Origin: VAZQ01 sp963816745
GTDB lineage: Bacteria; Pseudomonadota; Alphaproteobacteria; Rhizobiales; Xanthobacteraceae
Assembly (NCBI GenBank): GCA_963816745.1
Contig: CAWFLQ010000013.1
Location: 496,001-560,000 of the forward strand
Reading direction: 5' to 3'
Length of the DNA: 64,000 bases
Shown here piece by piece: positions 28,496 through 36,478 of the stretch (positions are counted from its first letter, which is position 1; every line of letters begins with the position of its first letter). A model generated the notes under the pieces. That model worked only from the letters and a program-made list of their open reading frames with translations. It was not told where the DNA came from and did not search any database. Position numbers and translations under genes: made by a program.

Positions 28496-29597
28496 ATGAA
28501 CATCGAGGTAAGACAGCCCGAACATAACGCCAAAGCGCGCGTCGGCATCTTCGACTGCGATATTCATCCCAAGAGCGCGCTCGAGGATCTGCGGCCGTAT
28601 CTCAGCAATCGCTGGTGGGACTATTTGCAGACCTACGGGCAGCGCCAGCGCCACGGCTACGTCAAGGGCTTCCCCTATCCCAAGAGCCAGCCGCTCGCCT
28701 CACGGCGTGACTCCTGGCCGCCCGGCGGCGGTTTGCCCGCGAGCGACCTCGGCTTCATGCGGGAACAGCACCTCGATCTCTACGGCATCGAATGGGGCAT
28801 CATGAATCCGCTCTCGCCCACCGGGCAGGGCGAGCAGAACGACGAGCTCAGCGCCGCCATGGCGTTCGCCGCCAACGAGGACCAGCTCGAGCGCTGGAAC
28901 CGGCGGGAGCCGAGGCTCAAGGCGTCGGTGGTGATCCCTTACGAGAACGCCGAGCTTTCCGTGCAGGAAATTCGCAAGCGTGCCGGCGACCGGCGCTTCG
29001 CGCACGTGCTGTTCCTGAGCCGCACCAGCGAGCTTCTGGGCAAGCGGCGCTATTGGCCGATCTTCGAGGCGGCGGTCGAGGCCGGCCTGCCGATCGGCGT
29101 CCACGTCTTCGGCTCCAGCGGCCGGCCCATGAGCAATACCGGCTGGCCGTCGTTCTATATCGAGGAGATCACCGAGCATTCCGCCTCGCTCGCGGCGTCG
29201 GTCACGAGCCTGATCGTCGAGGGTGTGTTCGAGCGCTATCCCTCGCTCAAGTTCGTGCTGATCGAGGCGGGGCTTCGCCTGGATCCCGTCGCTCGGCTGG
29301 CGGCTCGACCAGAACTGGAAGCGCATGAAGGACGAGGTGCCGCATCTGCGGCGTGCGCCTTCGGAGTATCTGCGCGAGCATTTCTGGGTCTCGACCCAGC
29401 CGATGGAGGAGCCGGAAGAGCCCGAGCACGTCATCGATGTCATGAATTGGATCGGCTGGGACAAGATCCTGTTCGCCAGCGACTATCCGCATTGGGATTT
29501 CGACGATCCGTTCCTCGCGCTGCCGCCGAGCCTGAGCGAAGAGCGCCGCAACAAGATCTATTCCGGCAACGCCAAGGCGCTCTACCGGTTCGATTAA
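28496..29597 (+). CDS. second amidohydrolase-2 family protein, one frameshift
   Basis: A ~367-residue paralogue of the preceding enzyme. It opens with FDCDIHPKSALEDLRPYL (metal ligands), contains GLPIGVHVFGSSGRP and ends with ILFASDYPHWDFDDP. The frame breaks near 29270 in a GGGG run: dropping one G changes EAGLRLDPV into EAGFAWIPSLGWRLDQNW and leads into the 3' part. Two tandem amidohydrolases with a Rieske ferredoxin suggest a pathway for an aromatic or heterocyclic acid; this is context inference. Confidence 0.8.
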
Positions 29598-29606
29598 GGT
29601 CGACTA

Positions 29607-30020
29607 ATGGGCAAGCACGTGGTCGCCGCGGTCGGTGACATCCCACCCGGCACGCGCAAGCTCGCGCAGGTGAACGGCCGCTCGATCGTGGTGTTCAATC
29701 TCGGCGGCGAGTTCTTCGCGCTCAACAATCGCTGCCCGCATCGCGGCGGCAGCCTCCATCACGGCAGGCAGACCGGTCTCGTCGAGTCGAACGAGCCCGG
29801 GAACTATTGCTATTCGCGTCACGGGGAAATCATCCGCTGCCCCTGGCACGGCTGGGAGTTCGACATCCGGACCGGGCAGTCCTGGTGCGATCCCACCCGC
29901 GTCCGCGCCCGCCAATATGCCGTCTCGGTGCAGCCGGGGACGCGGCTCGTTGCCGGCCCCTATGTCGCGGAGACCGTGCCGGTGACGGTCGAGGGCGACT
30001 ACGTCGTGGTCGAGGCCTGA
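29607..30020 (+). CDS. Rieske [2Fe-2S] ferredoxin
   Basis: A 137-residue soluble Rieske protein. Ligands are in CPHRGGSL and CPWHGWEFD, with a 40-odd residue spacer longer than in typical oxygenase ferredoxins because of an inserted loop (QTGLVESNEPGNYCYSRHG). Such proteins donate electrons to Rieske oxygenases or are regulatory partners, but no oxygenase alpha subunit is in the window. It starts 10 bp after the amidohydrolase and is followed at once by a small GTG-start gene. Confidence 0.9.
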   Translation: MGKHVVAAVGDIPPGTRKLAQVNGRSIVVFNLGGEFFALNNRCPHRGGSLHHGRQTGLVESNEPGNYCYSRHGEIIRCPWHGWEFDIRTGQSWCDPTRVRARQYAVSVQPGTRLVAGPYVAETVPVTVEGDYVVVEA

Positions 30021-30024
30021 CGCC

Positions 30025-30222
30025 GTGAGCGCTGCCGACGATGGTGGCGAGAGCGGCGAGGTCTATTTCGAATTCACCGCAATCGGACGGACGGTGAAGG
30101 TCTCCGCCATCGACGCCGCGACCGGCGTGGAGGTGAGTGTCGTCGCACCGGCGACCGCCGCGCGGGCGGACCTCCAGCGCCTCGCCCTGCAGAAGCTCAA
30201 GCTCCGCCTGGGCAAGTCGTAG
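30025..30222 (+). CDS. small conserved hypothetical protein (DUF6898-like)
   Basis: A 65-residue protein from GTG 30025, 4 bp after the Rieske stop. The sequence EVYFEFTAIGRTVKVSAIDAATGVEVSVVAPA and the basic tail LQKLKLRLGKS look like the small Rhizobiales family DUF6898; no function is known. Close spacing implies cotranscription with the Rieske gene. Confidence 0.65.
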   Translation: MSAADDGGESGEVYFEFTAIGRTVKVSAIDAATGVEVSVVAPATAARADLQRLALQKLKLRLGKS

Positions 30223-30301
30223 GTTGGGTCGAGTTCTTACGAGACCCAACGTCGTCGTGCGTGGCTGTTGGGTCTCGCGAAACGCTCGACCCAACCTACA
30301 T
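30221..30301. repeat. inverted-repeat intergenic element, copy 1 (GTAGGTTGGGTCGAG arms)
   Basis: Outer arms GTAGGTTGGGTCGAG and CTCGACCCAACCTAC flank inner arms GAGACCCAAC / GTTGGGTCTC. The element overlaps the stop of the DUF6898-like gene. A second copy in the opposite orientation lies at 51169-51249. Confidence 0.8.
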
Positions 30302-30449
30302 TCGCCCCCCGGGAACCCCTAGATGTGGGCAACAAGGCTGCCATTTTGCCCATAGCTTGGCGGTCGCGGCCTTGTATGCTATCGCCCCGGCCGACCCCTC
30401 CGGGCGTGGAGGGCAACCGCGAAAGCCCAATCGAACGCAAGTGAAACCG

Positions 30450-31769
30450 ATGACCGATCCGTCGCCAGCCCGTTCCCAAAGCCATGCGCAAGCCGATGCG
30501 GGAGGCCTGTTCACCGCGCCGCTCGCGCAGACCGATCCCGAGATTGCCGATGTCGTCCGGCGCGAGCTCGGCCGCCAGCGCGACGAGATCGAGCTGATCG
30601 CGTCGGAAAACATCGTCAGCAAGGCAGTCCTGGAGGCGCAGGGCTCGGTTCTCACCAACAAATATGCCGAAGGCCTGCCGGGGCGGCGCTATTACGGCGG
30701 CTGCCAATACGTCGATGTGGCGGAAAACCTTGCGATCGAGCGGGTTACCAAGCTTTTCGGATGCAGGTTCGCAAACGTCCAGCCGCATTCCGGCGCGTCC
30801 GCCAATATCGCCGCGTTCATGGCGCTGATGGCGCCGGGCGACACCTTCATGGGGCTCAACCTGGCCGCGGGCGGGCACCTGACCCATGGCTCACCGGTCA
30901 ACATGTCCGGGCGCTGGTTCAAGCCGGTGCCCTACAGCGTGCGGCGCGACGACCACCGCGTCGACATGGACGAGGTGGCAAAGCTCGCGCGCGAGCACCG
31001 GCCGAAAGTCATCATCGCCGGCGGCTCGGCTTATCCCCGCGTGCTCGACTTCCGCCGCTTCCGCGAGATCGCCGACGAGGTCGGCGCCAAGCTCATGGTC
31101 GACATGGCGCACTTTGCCGGCCTGGTGGCAGGTGGCGCGCATCCGAGTCCGTTCCCGCACGCCCATATCGTGACCTCGACGGCACACAAGACGTTGCGGG
31201 GACCACGCTCGGGCTTCATCCTGACCAACGACGAGGAACTGGCGAAGAAGATCAACTCGGCGGTCTTCCCGGGCTTGCAGGGCGGCCCGCTGATGCATGT
31301 GATCGCCGCCAAGGCGGTGGCGTTCGGCGAGGCGCTTCGCCCGTCCTTCAAGCTCTACGCCAAGAACGTGGTGGAGAACGCCAAGGCGCTCGCCGAAACG
31401 CTGAAGTCGAAGGGCCTGGATATCGTCTCGGGCGGCACCGATACCCACCTCATGCTGGTGGACCTGCGGCCCAAGCGTCTGACCGGCAAGGTCGCGGAGC
31501 TGGCGCTCGGTCGCGCCCACATCACCTGCAACAAGAACGGCATCCCCTTCGACCCGGAGAAGCCCGCGATCACGTCAGGCGTCCGGCTCGGCACGCCTGC
31601 CGGCACCACGCGCGGCTTCGGCATCGCGGAGTTCCAGGAGGTGGGCGAATTGATCGTCGAGGTGCTCGACGTGCTGTCGCAGAAAGGCGTCGAGGAGGAT
31701 TCGCTCGTCGAGGCCGCGGTGCGGGAGAAGGTGAAGAAGCTCGTCGGCCGTTTTCCGATCTATAGCTAG
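30450..31769 (+). CDS. glyA: serine hydroxymethyltransferase
   Basis: PLP enzyme interconverting serine and glycine with tetrahydrofolate; the main cellular one-carbon source. A 439-residue product from ATG 30450 (GTGAAACCG upstream; the frame is open earlier without homology). The PLP lysine is Lys247 in STAHKTLRGPRSG; other landmarks are ASENIVSKAVLEAQGS, KYAEGLPGRRYYGG and GTPAGTTRGF. It is followed by a 60-bp palindrome and nrdR, a conserved alphaproteobacterial order. Confidence 0.95.
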   Translation: MTDPSPARSQSHAQADAGGLFTAPLAQTDPEIADVVRRELGRQRDEIELIASENIVSKAVLEAQGSVLTNKYAEGLPGRRYYGGCQYVDVAENLAIERVTKLFGCRFANVQPHSGASANIAAFMALMAPGDTFMGLNLAAGGHLTHGSPVNMSGRWFKPVPYSVRRDDHRVDMDEVAKLAREHRPKVIIAGGSAYPRVLDFRRFREIADEVGAKLMVDMAHFAGLVAGGAHPSPFPHAHIVTSTAHKTLRGPRSGFILTNDEELAKKINSAVFPGLQGGPLMHVIAAKAVAFGEALRPSFKLYAKNVVENAKALAETLKSKGLDIVSGGTDTHLMLVDLRPKRLTGKVAELALGRAHITCNKNGIPFDPEKPAITSGVRLGTPAGTTRGFGIAEFQEVGELIVEVLDVLSQKGVEEDSLVEAAVREKVKKLVGRFPIYS

Positions 31770-31797
31770 ACGAACCAATGACCGACGATCGGACCAA

Positions 31798-31857
31798 GCG
31801 AATAGCGAATAGCGAATGGCGAATAGCGCTATTCGCTACTCGCTATTCGCTATTCGC
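31798..31857. repeat. 60-bp near-perfect palindrome built from GCGAATA repeats
   Basis: Four GCGAATA-like units run head-to-tail on the left arm, and four complementary ATTCGC units on the right. The two 30-bp arms match except at two positions. It occupies most of the glyA-nrdR gap. Confidence 0.85.
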
Positions 31858-31893
31858 CGCTGCTCGTCGTCCGCCCATCGAGGGGTAGGCCCC

Positions 31894-32379
31894 ATGCGCT
31901 GTCCGAACTGCGGCAGCCTCGATACCCAGGTGAAGGACTCGCGGCCGACGGAGGATTCGTCCGTCATCCGCCGCCGCCGCGTATGCCTGTCCTGCAACTT
32001 CCGTTTCACCACTTTCGAGCGGGTGCAGCTCCGCGAGCTGGTCGTGATCAAGCGCAACGGGCGGCGCGTGCCGTTCGATCGCGACAAGCTCCTGCGCTCG
32101 GTGCAGATCGCGCTGCGCAAGCGCCCGGTCGAGCCCGAGCGCATCGATCAGGCCGTCTCCAAGATCGTGCGCGAGCTCGAGAGCCAGGGTGAGAGCGAGA
32201 TTTCGTCCGAGGCGGTCGGCGAGATGGTGATGGAGGCGCTGCGGACGCTCGACGACGTCGCCTATGTGCGCTTCGCCTCGGTCTACCGAAATTTCCGCGA
32301 GGCCAAGGATTTCGAAGCCGTGCTCGACGAGCTGTCGGGCGAGGAAGACGGGAAGCCTCCGGCGGTGGCGAGGAAGTGA
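31894..32379 (+). CDS. nrdR: transcriptional repressor NrdR
   Basis: A 161-residue ribonucleotide-reductase repressor. The N-terminal zinc ribbon has MRCPNCGSLDTQ and CLSCNFRFTTFERV (Cys 3, 6, 31, 34). An ATP-cone domain follows (VVIKRNGRRVPFDRDKLLRSV). It begins at ATG 31894, after the palindrome. Homologues stand next to ribD; here ribD is ~6.6 kb away and the 3' third of nrdR is duplicated at ~34209. Confidence 0.96.
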   Translation: MRCPNCGSLDTQVKDSRPTEDSSVIRRRRVCLSCNFRFTTFERVQLRELVVIKRNGRRVPFDRDKLLRSVQIALRKRPVEPERIDQAVSKIVRELESQGESEISSEAVGEMVMEALRTLDDVAYVRFASVYRNFREAKDFEAVLDELSGEEDGKPPAVARK

Positions 32380-32394
32380 GTTTCCGGCGCTCCG

Positions 32395-32640
32395 TTATTT
32401 CTCCGGCAGTTGGATGATCTTGTTGATGCTCTCCTGGTGGTCGTAGATGGCCACTTGCAGGATCGGATGGTTTTTCTTGATTGCCAATCCGGCTACCTCG
32501 GCGTCTTCAAGCGTCGTGAACGCCCGCTTGGTCTGCCTGTCCACTTGAAGGCGAAATCGCCCATCAGGCTGCTTGCGCTGCGAGATTGGCTCCGGCGTGG
32601 GCTCTTCCTGATCTTTTCCCTTGGACAATCGTGGTGCCAT
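32395..32640 (-). CDS. 81-residue hypothetical protein, copy 1
   Basis: A small protein from ATG 32640 (GAAGGAGATTCC upstream), convergent with nrdR. It is hydrophilic with the central segment GRFRLQVDRQTKRAFTTLED. It is almost identical to the protein at 34391-34636: five differences in 81 residues (E/D, I/A, L/M, N/S, I/V), all conservative or small. No domain is recognised. The frame is open further upstream, but the duplicate begins at this ATG, which fixes the start. Confidence 0.75.
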   Translation of the reverse strand: MAPRLSKGKDQEEPTPEPISQRKQPDGRFRLQVDRQTKRAFTTLEDAEVAGLAIKKNHPILQVAIYDHQESINKIIQLPEK

Positions 32641-33040
32641 TTTGGAATCTCCTTCAGAATTTCCTGGGGGGTAGCGCCACGAGCTATTCGGGAACGACTC
32701 GTGCTTTGAAATTGTCTGCCATGTCGGCGAGCCCGTCGCGGCCTTTGATCCTGCCACGGCCGTCGCCGCGCTGATGCGCGAGCCTTTGTCGACCGTGCAC
32801 TGATTCACCCGAATCGGCCCCGCTCGCCACCTACCTTTGGATCAAGCCCTTCCTGAGCGATTTCGTACACAAACGTCAGCCGGTGGGTTCAGGGAACAGC
32901 GGAATATATCGGCTGTCGTCCCGACTCGGCGCGGGGTGTAATGCCCTCCGTTCAACGTGATGGGCGGTCGTAATCGCTACCGCCGCCGTCGTGAGGTGTC
33001 CCGTTCTGATGGCCAATGGGATGATTGTTTGGAGGTGGAA

Positions 33041-33352
33041 ATGCTCTCCTCAGAAAAGCACTGCGAGTTTCTGGCGACCAATACTCAACATAGAACCGAT
33101 GCGTTGATGAGTTGGTTCAGGCTCTTTGTTCAAATGTGCGCGGCAATCGTGGGCGGTGCAGTGGCCTTGCGGCTGCAATGGCCTAACGACATCAACTGGA
33201 AATTTATCGTCGCCTGTCTGGCGGTTCGCCAATTCCTCGACGTGAGGGTTTTGAGCGGTGCCAGAGGCGCAGCCCCTGACCCTTCGCCCCACCGGGCTAT
33301 CGCGCGATGCCGGCGATTTACTTATGATCTGTTTTCGACGATATCCGCTTAA
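33041..33352 (+). CDS. small hypothetical membrane protein, possibly truncated
   Basis: Start ATG 33041 is preceded by TTGGAGGTGG, a strong ribosome site. The first ~60 residues look real (MLSSEKHCEFLATNT, then a hydrophobic MSWFRLFVQMCAAIVGGAVALRL helix and a second helix FIVACLAV). After ~residue 70 the composition turns Arg/Pro-rich (GARGAAPDPSPHRA), which suggests a frameshift or decay of the C-terminal membrane part. The last 35 bp overlap the convergent gene. G+C is lower than in the flanking operons. Confidence 0.4.
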   Translation: MLSSEKHCEFLATNTQHRTDALMSWFRLFVQMCAAIVGGAVALRLQWPNDINWKFIVACLAVRQFLDVRVLSGARGAAPDPSPHRAIARCRRFTYDLFSTISA

Positions 33353-33860
33353 TAATCAGACCAAATGACTCCCGAGGTATTGGGCGCGCCAGCAGAAACA
33401 TGTCTTCATCAGCCTGATCAAGCCGAATCTCCTTTGCAAACGAGCCGTCGTCTTCCAGAATCATAGGTCCGCGCCTGTCGGAAGCCTTATACCTAACTCG
33501 CACACCGCTCAATGATGCGCGGAGCTTGACCCACTTCTTATCGCGGGGCGGTATTATCCAGTACGGGATAATAGAGATCTCGAGTGTCGCCCACATAGGT
33601 TCTCCGAACATTACGAGCGGCACCGTCCCCCGACACTCGTCCCGAAACAATTGGGTTGCGCCGCAGGTCCAGACCCCGCCTGTACGTTCATATTCTGGCT
33701 GAGAGACCTGGATTTGGAATGTTATGGGGTCATTCTGCTCCGCGGCAGCTCTAGGCGTGAAGACCGCTAGCCAGACGACACAGAGTAGCCAGTAGATGCA
33801 AATCTGCACCGTCACGGATGTCCAGGAGCCCCTTCGTGTGGTCAGAGACCTAATAGACAA
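33318..33860 (-). CDS. secreted hypothetical protein
   Basis: A 180-residue protein with an N-terminal hydrophobic signal (ICIYWLLCVVWLAVFTPRAAAEQ) and a beta-rich mature part (ITFQIQVSQPEYERTGGVW, VPLVMFGEPMWATLEISI) with two cysteines. No family is recognised. G+C and codon use are visibly lower than in the neighbouring rib/gly genes, consistent with acquired DNA. It lies between the two copies of the nrdR-3' duplication. Confidence 0.6.
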   Translation of the reverse strand: MSIRSLTTRRGSWTSVTVQICIYWLLCVVWLAVFTPRAAAEQNDPITFQIQVSQPEYERTGGVWTCGATQLFRDECRGTVPLVMFGEPMWATLEISIIPYWIIPPRDKKWVKLRASLSGVRVRYKASDRRGPMILEDDGSFAKEIRLDQADEDMFLLARPIPRESFGLIIKRISSKTDHK

Positions 33861-34208
33861 ATGATGATTGATCCCGATGCTGCCGGTCCAACCAAACCAT
33901 TGGGGTCAACGCGTGATGAAATCGCGCCGTCTAATGCCGGACATGGGGCTTCCCTCCCCATAGGCACGTAATTTACCGCACAATCAGTCTGCCACATAGA
34001 GATCAGCAAGTATCCGGGGCGGGCCTGAATTGTTCTGAATCGATGCCCCGCGTCCGATGTCTGCTCCGGGTCGATGCTGTCGAAAAATGCCCTAACGTGA
34101 ACGCTTTCCTATCGGGGAGACTGTTTTCGGCCTGAAGGTGGCTGCCTTGGCCGGCGTTGCCACGTGGCCGGTGGACACTGCAACAGCAGTGCCATGCCAC
34201 TTACGCGG
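33861..34208. other. non-coding stretch before the duplicated nrdR fragment
   Basis: About 350 bp of lower-GC sequence with no open frame I can support on either strand and no recognisable RNA. It separates the secreted hypothetical gene from the second copy of the duplication. Confidence 0.4.
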
Positions 34209-34373
34209 TCGGCGAGATGGTGATGGAAGCGCTGCGTACGCTCGACGACGTCGCCTATGTGCGCTTCGCCTCGGTCTACCGAAATTTCCCGTGAGGCCAA
34301 GGATTTCGAAGCCGTGCTCGACGAGCTGTCGGGCGAGGAAGACGGGAAGCCTCCGGTTGTCGCGCGGAAATGA
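34209..34373 (+). pseudogene. duplicated, frameshifted 3' fragment of nrdR
   Basis: This segment repeats NrdR codons ~107-161 (VGEMVMEALRTLDDVAYVRFASVYRNF..., then EAKDFEAVLDELSGEEDGKPP). One extra base in TTCCCGTGAGG (true copy: TTCCGCGAGG) breaks the frame. There is no zinc-ribbon part, so it cannot make NrdR. Differences from the intact copy are mostly at third codon positions. Confidence 0.88.
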
Positions 34374-34390
34374 GCTTCCCCTCGTTCCGT

Positions 34391-34636
34391 TCATTTCTCC
34401 GGCAATTGGATGATCTTGTTGACGCTCTCTTGGTGGTCGTAGATGGCCACTTGCAGGATCGGATGGCTTTTCTTGATTGCCATTCCGGCGACTTCGGCGT
34501 CTTCAAGCGTCGTGAACGCCCGCTTGGTCTGCCTATCTACTTGAAGGCGAAATCGCCCATCAGGCTGCTTGCGCTGCGAGGCTGGCTCCGGCGTGGGCTC
34601 GTCCTGATCTTTTCCCTTGGACAATCGTGGTGCCAT
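34391..34636 (-). CDS. 81-residue hypothetical protein, copy 2
   Basis: Paralogue of the protein at 32395-32640, exactly 1,996 bp away, with the same length, the same start context (GAAGGAGATTCC) and 76 of 81 identical residues. The reading frame is intact, and the few changes are conservative, suggesting both copies stayed under protein-level selection. Function unknown. Confidence 0.75.
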   Translation of the reverse strand: MAPRLSKGKDQDEPTPEPASQRKQPDGRFRLQVDRQTKRAFTTLEDAEVAGMAIKKSHPILQVAIYDHQESVNKIIQLPEK

Positions 34637-34668
34637 TTTGGAATCTCCTTCAGAATTTTCCTGGGGGT

Positions 34669-35551
34669 ATCAACTACATATAGATAGTCGCGCGGCCGAT
34701 ACCAGGGCGCGGCGCGCTCAAAATGAGCACGCAGTACGTGCAAACGACCTTATCCGGCCGGTGTTAATGAAAGGACATGCCATGCGACCAGTCTCGCGCC
34801 TCAGTAGGATCGGCGAGCGTGTCGTGGCGTGTGTCCGTGTGGCCGCCAGAGCGGACCTCGGCCAAATTTTCGATACATCCGCGAGCAAAGCGGCAGAGCC
34901 AAGGGCCTCGAGCTGATTTATGGCGTGTACGATACGTAGATATTTATTGACTACGATATGAGTATATACTAGAAGCCGCCTGTCTTGCTCATCGAGGGGC
35001 GTGTTCTCGAGACGATCCCTGAATGCGGAGCAAGGCGTGGCGTCCTGCGGCTGCGGCTCGTAACCGCGCCCCGGGAGGTCCGGGGCACCGCCCGCCAGGC
35101 ACTACGACCTGGCTGCGAGGAGCTCGCTGCACGGGTTGCGGAGGACAATTCCGCAGACGGAAGCGCGGCCCCCGGCCACAAATCGCCACGGTGGAGCGCC
35201 GAAAGGCGCGCGTCCTACGTTATTGGACGCAGGGCGCCTCGCAAGCGCCCGGCCCGCCGCGTCACGTGCGGGCCAGCCGGGTGCCGCTGCACCCGGGCGC
35301 CTGTCGGCGCTCCGCCCACCCCTCGAGGTGGGATGCAAGTTTCAGGACCCGGGCGCAATCGCGTCGCGGGAACGAGATGTGCTGTTTGACATCGTGAGTT
35401 CCGTCACCGCGAACCCGTCGGCCGCGCCGGCCCGATGGGCGCCCGGCCGTGTTGATCGTGTCAGGCGTTTGTCGGACAATCCAGCCGGCACCTCCCGCGC
35501 CAGCGCGACAGACTTCGCTCCTATCCTATCCCTTACCAACAGGACCATCCG
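34669..35551. other. ~0.9 kb without a supported gene
   Basis: The left part (to ~34970) is mixed-GC with AT-rich stretches near 34920-34975. The right part is very GC-rich with several overlapping open frames rich in Arg, Pro and Gly on both strands, none resembling a known protein. A short frame at 34782-34916 (MRPVSRLSRIGERVV...) is possible but unsupported. I see no tRNA, rRNA or insertion-sequence ends. Confidence 0.4.
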
Positions 35552-36454
35552 ATGAATGAGCTCAGCGTTCACGCCGGCGCAACCGAGACGCCTTTGCCCG
35601 CCGATTTTCGTTGGCCCGGCGGCAAGCGGCTGGCGGTGTTCTTCCGCTGTGCGTTCGAAGGCTGGTCCGACGGCCACTGGCCCGGCGTCGGCCCGATGGG
35701 AAATCCGCTCAAGCCCGGCGTGCCCGACCTCAATGCCATGGGCTTCGCCGAATACGGCCACCGGCGCGGCATCTTCCGCGTGCTCGACACCCTCAAGCGC
35801 GAGGGCGTCAAGGCGACGATGATCGTCTCCGGCATCATGGCGGAGCGGCACGGCGAGATCGTGCGGAAGATTTCCGAGGAGGGGCACGACATCGTCGCGC
35901 ACTCCTACGCGATGGATGTGATCCCGATCTACCTCAACGAGGACGAGGAGCGCGCCAATATTCGCCGCACCATGGACTTGATCGTGCGTGCGACCGGTAA
36001 GCGCCCGACCGGCTGGATCAGCCCGCGCGGCACGCCGAGTCCGCGCACCGGGCGCCTCTTGGCCGAGGAGGGCTTCGAGTGGCACGGGGATTCGCTCAAC
36101 GACGATCTGCCCTATCTCGTGCATTTCAAGGCCGGCACCGTGGTGTCGTTCTCGAGCAACATGGAGTGCAACGATCTCCCGCTCTACATGCGGCACGGCA
36201 ATCCGCCGCGCGTGATGCTGGAGATTTTCCAGGATTGGCTCGACTATGCGCGCAAGTACGAGCAGGGCGCCGCGCGCATCGATCCGACCATTCATTCGCA
36301 TGTCTTCGGCCGCCCCGTCGGCATGGCTGTGTTCCAGCGCATGATCGAGATCGCCAAGCAGGCCGACGACATCTGGATCGGCACCCGGTCGGAGGCGGTG
36401 AAATACATCCTGGCCCAGCAACAGGGCGCGGCACCGCGCGTCGCACGGGGCTGA
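35552..36454 (+). CDS. polysaccharide deacetylase (NodB/CE4, PuuE-like)
   Basis: A 300-residue CE4-family protein. KRLAVFFRCAFEGWSDGHWPG replaces the usual N-terminal VTFDDG motif, as in the allantoinase-like/PuuE-type subgroup that lacks the first Asp pair. The metal motif HxxxD-like HDIVAHSYAMD and the downstream GWISPRGTPSPRT segment (usual FRPPYG position) are visible. Activity could be de-N-acylation or amidohydrolysis of a small molecule. It precedes a Bug-type binding protein by 24 bp, so they form an operon. Confidence 0.82.
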   Translation: MNELSVHAGATETPLPADFRWPGGKRLAVFFRCAFEGWSDGHWPGVGPMGNPLKPGVPDLNAMGFAEYGHRRGIFRVLDTLKREGVKATMIVSGIMAERHGEIVRKISEEGHDIVAHSYAMDVIPIYLNEDEERANIRRTMDLIVRATGKRPTGWISPRGTPSPRTGRLLAEEGFEWHGDSLNDDLPYLVHFKAGTVVSFSSNMECNDLPLYMRHGNPPRVMLEIFQDWLDYARKYEQGAARIDPTIHSHVFGRPVGMAVFQRMIEIAKQADDIWIGTRSEAVKYILAQQQGAAPRVARG

Positions 36455-36478
36455 GAACGAAACCGTGGAGCAACAATT

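Noticed and set aside
34985..35389. Overlapping GC-rich open frames upstream of the CE4 gene
   Set aside because: Arg/Pro/Gly composition on both strands and no homology I recognise; treated as non-coding.
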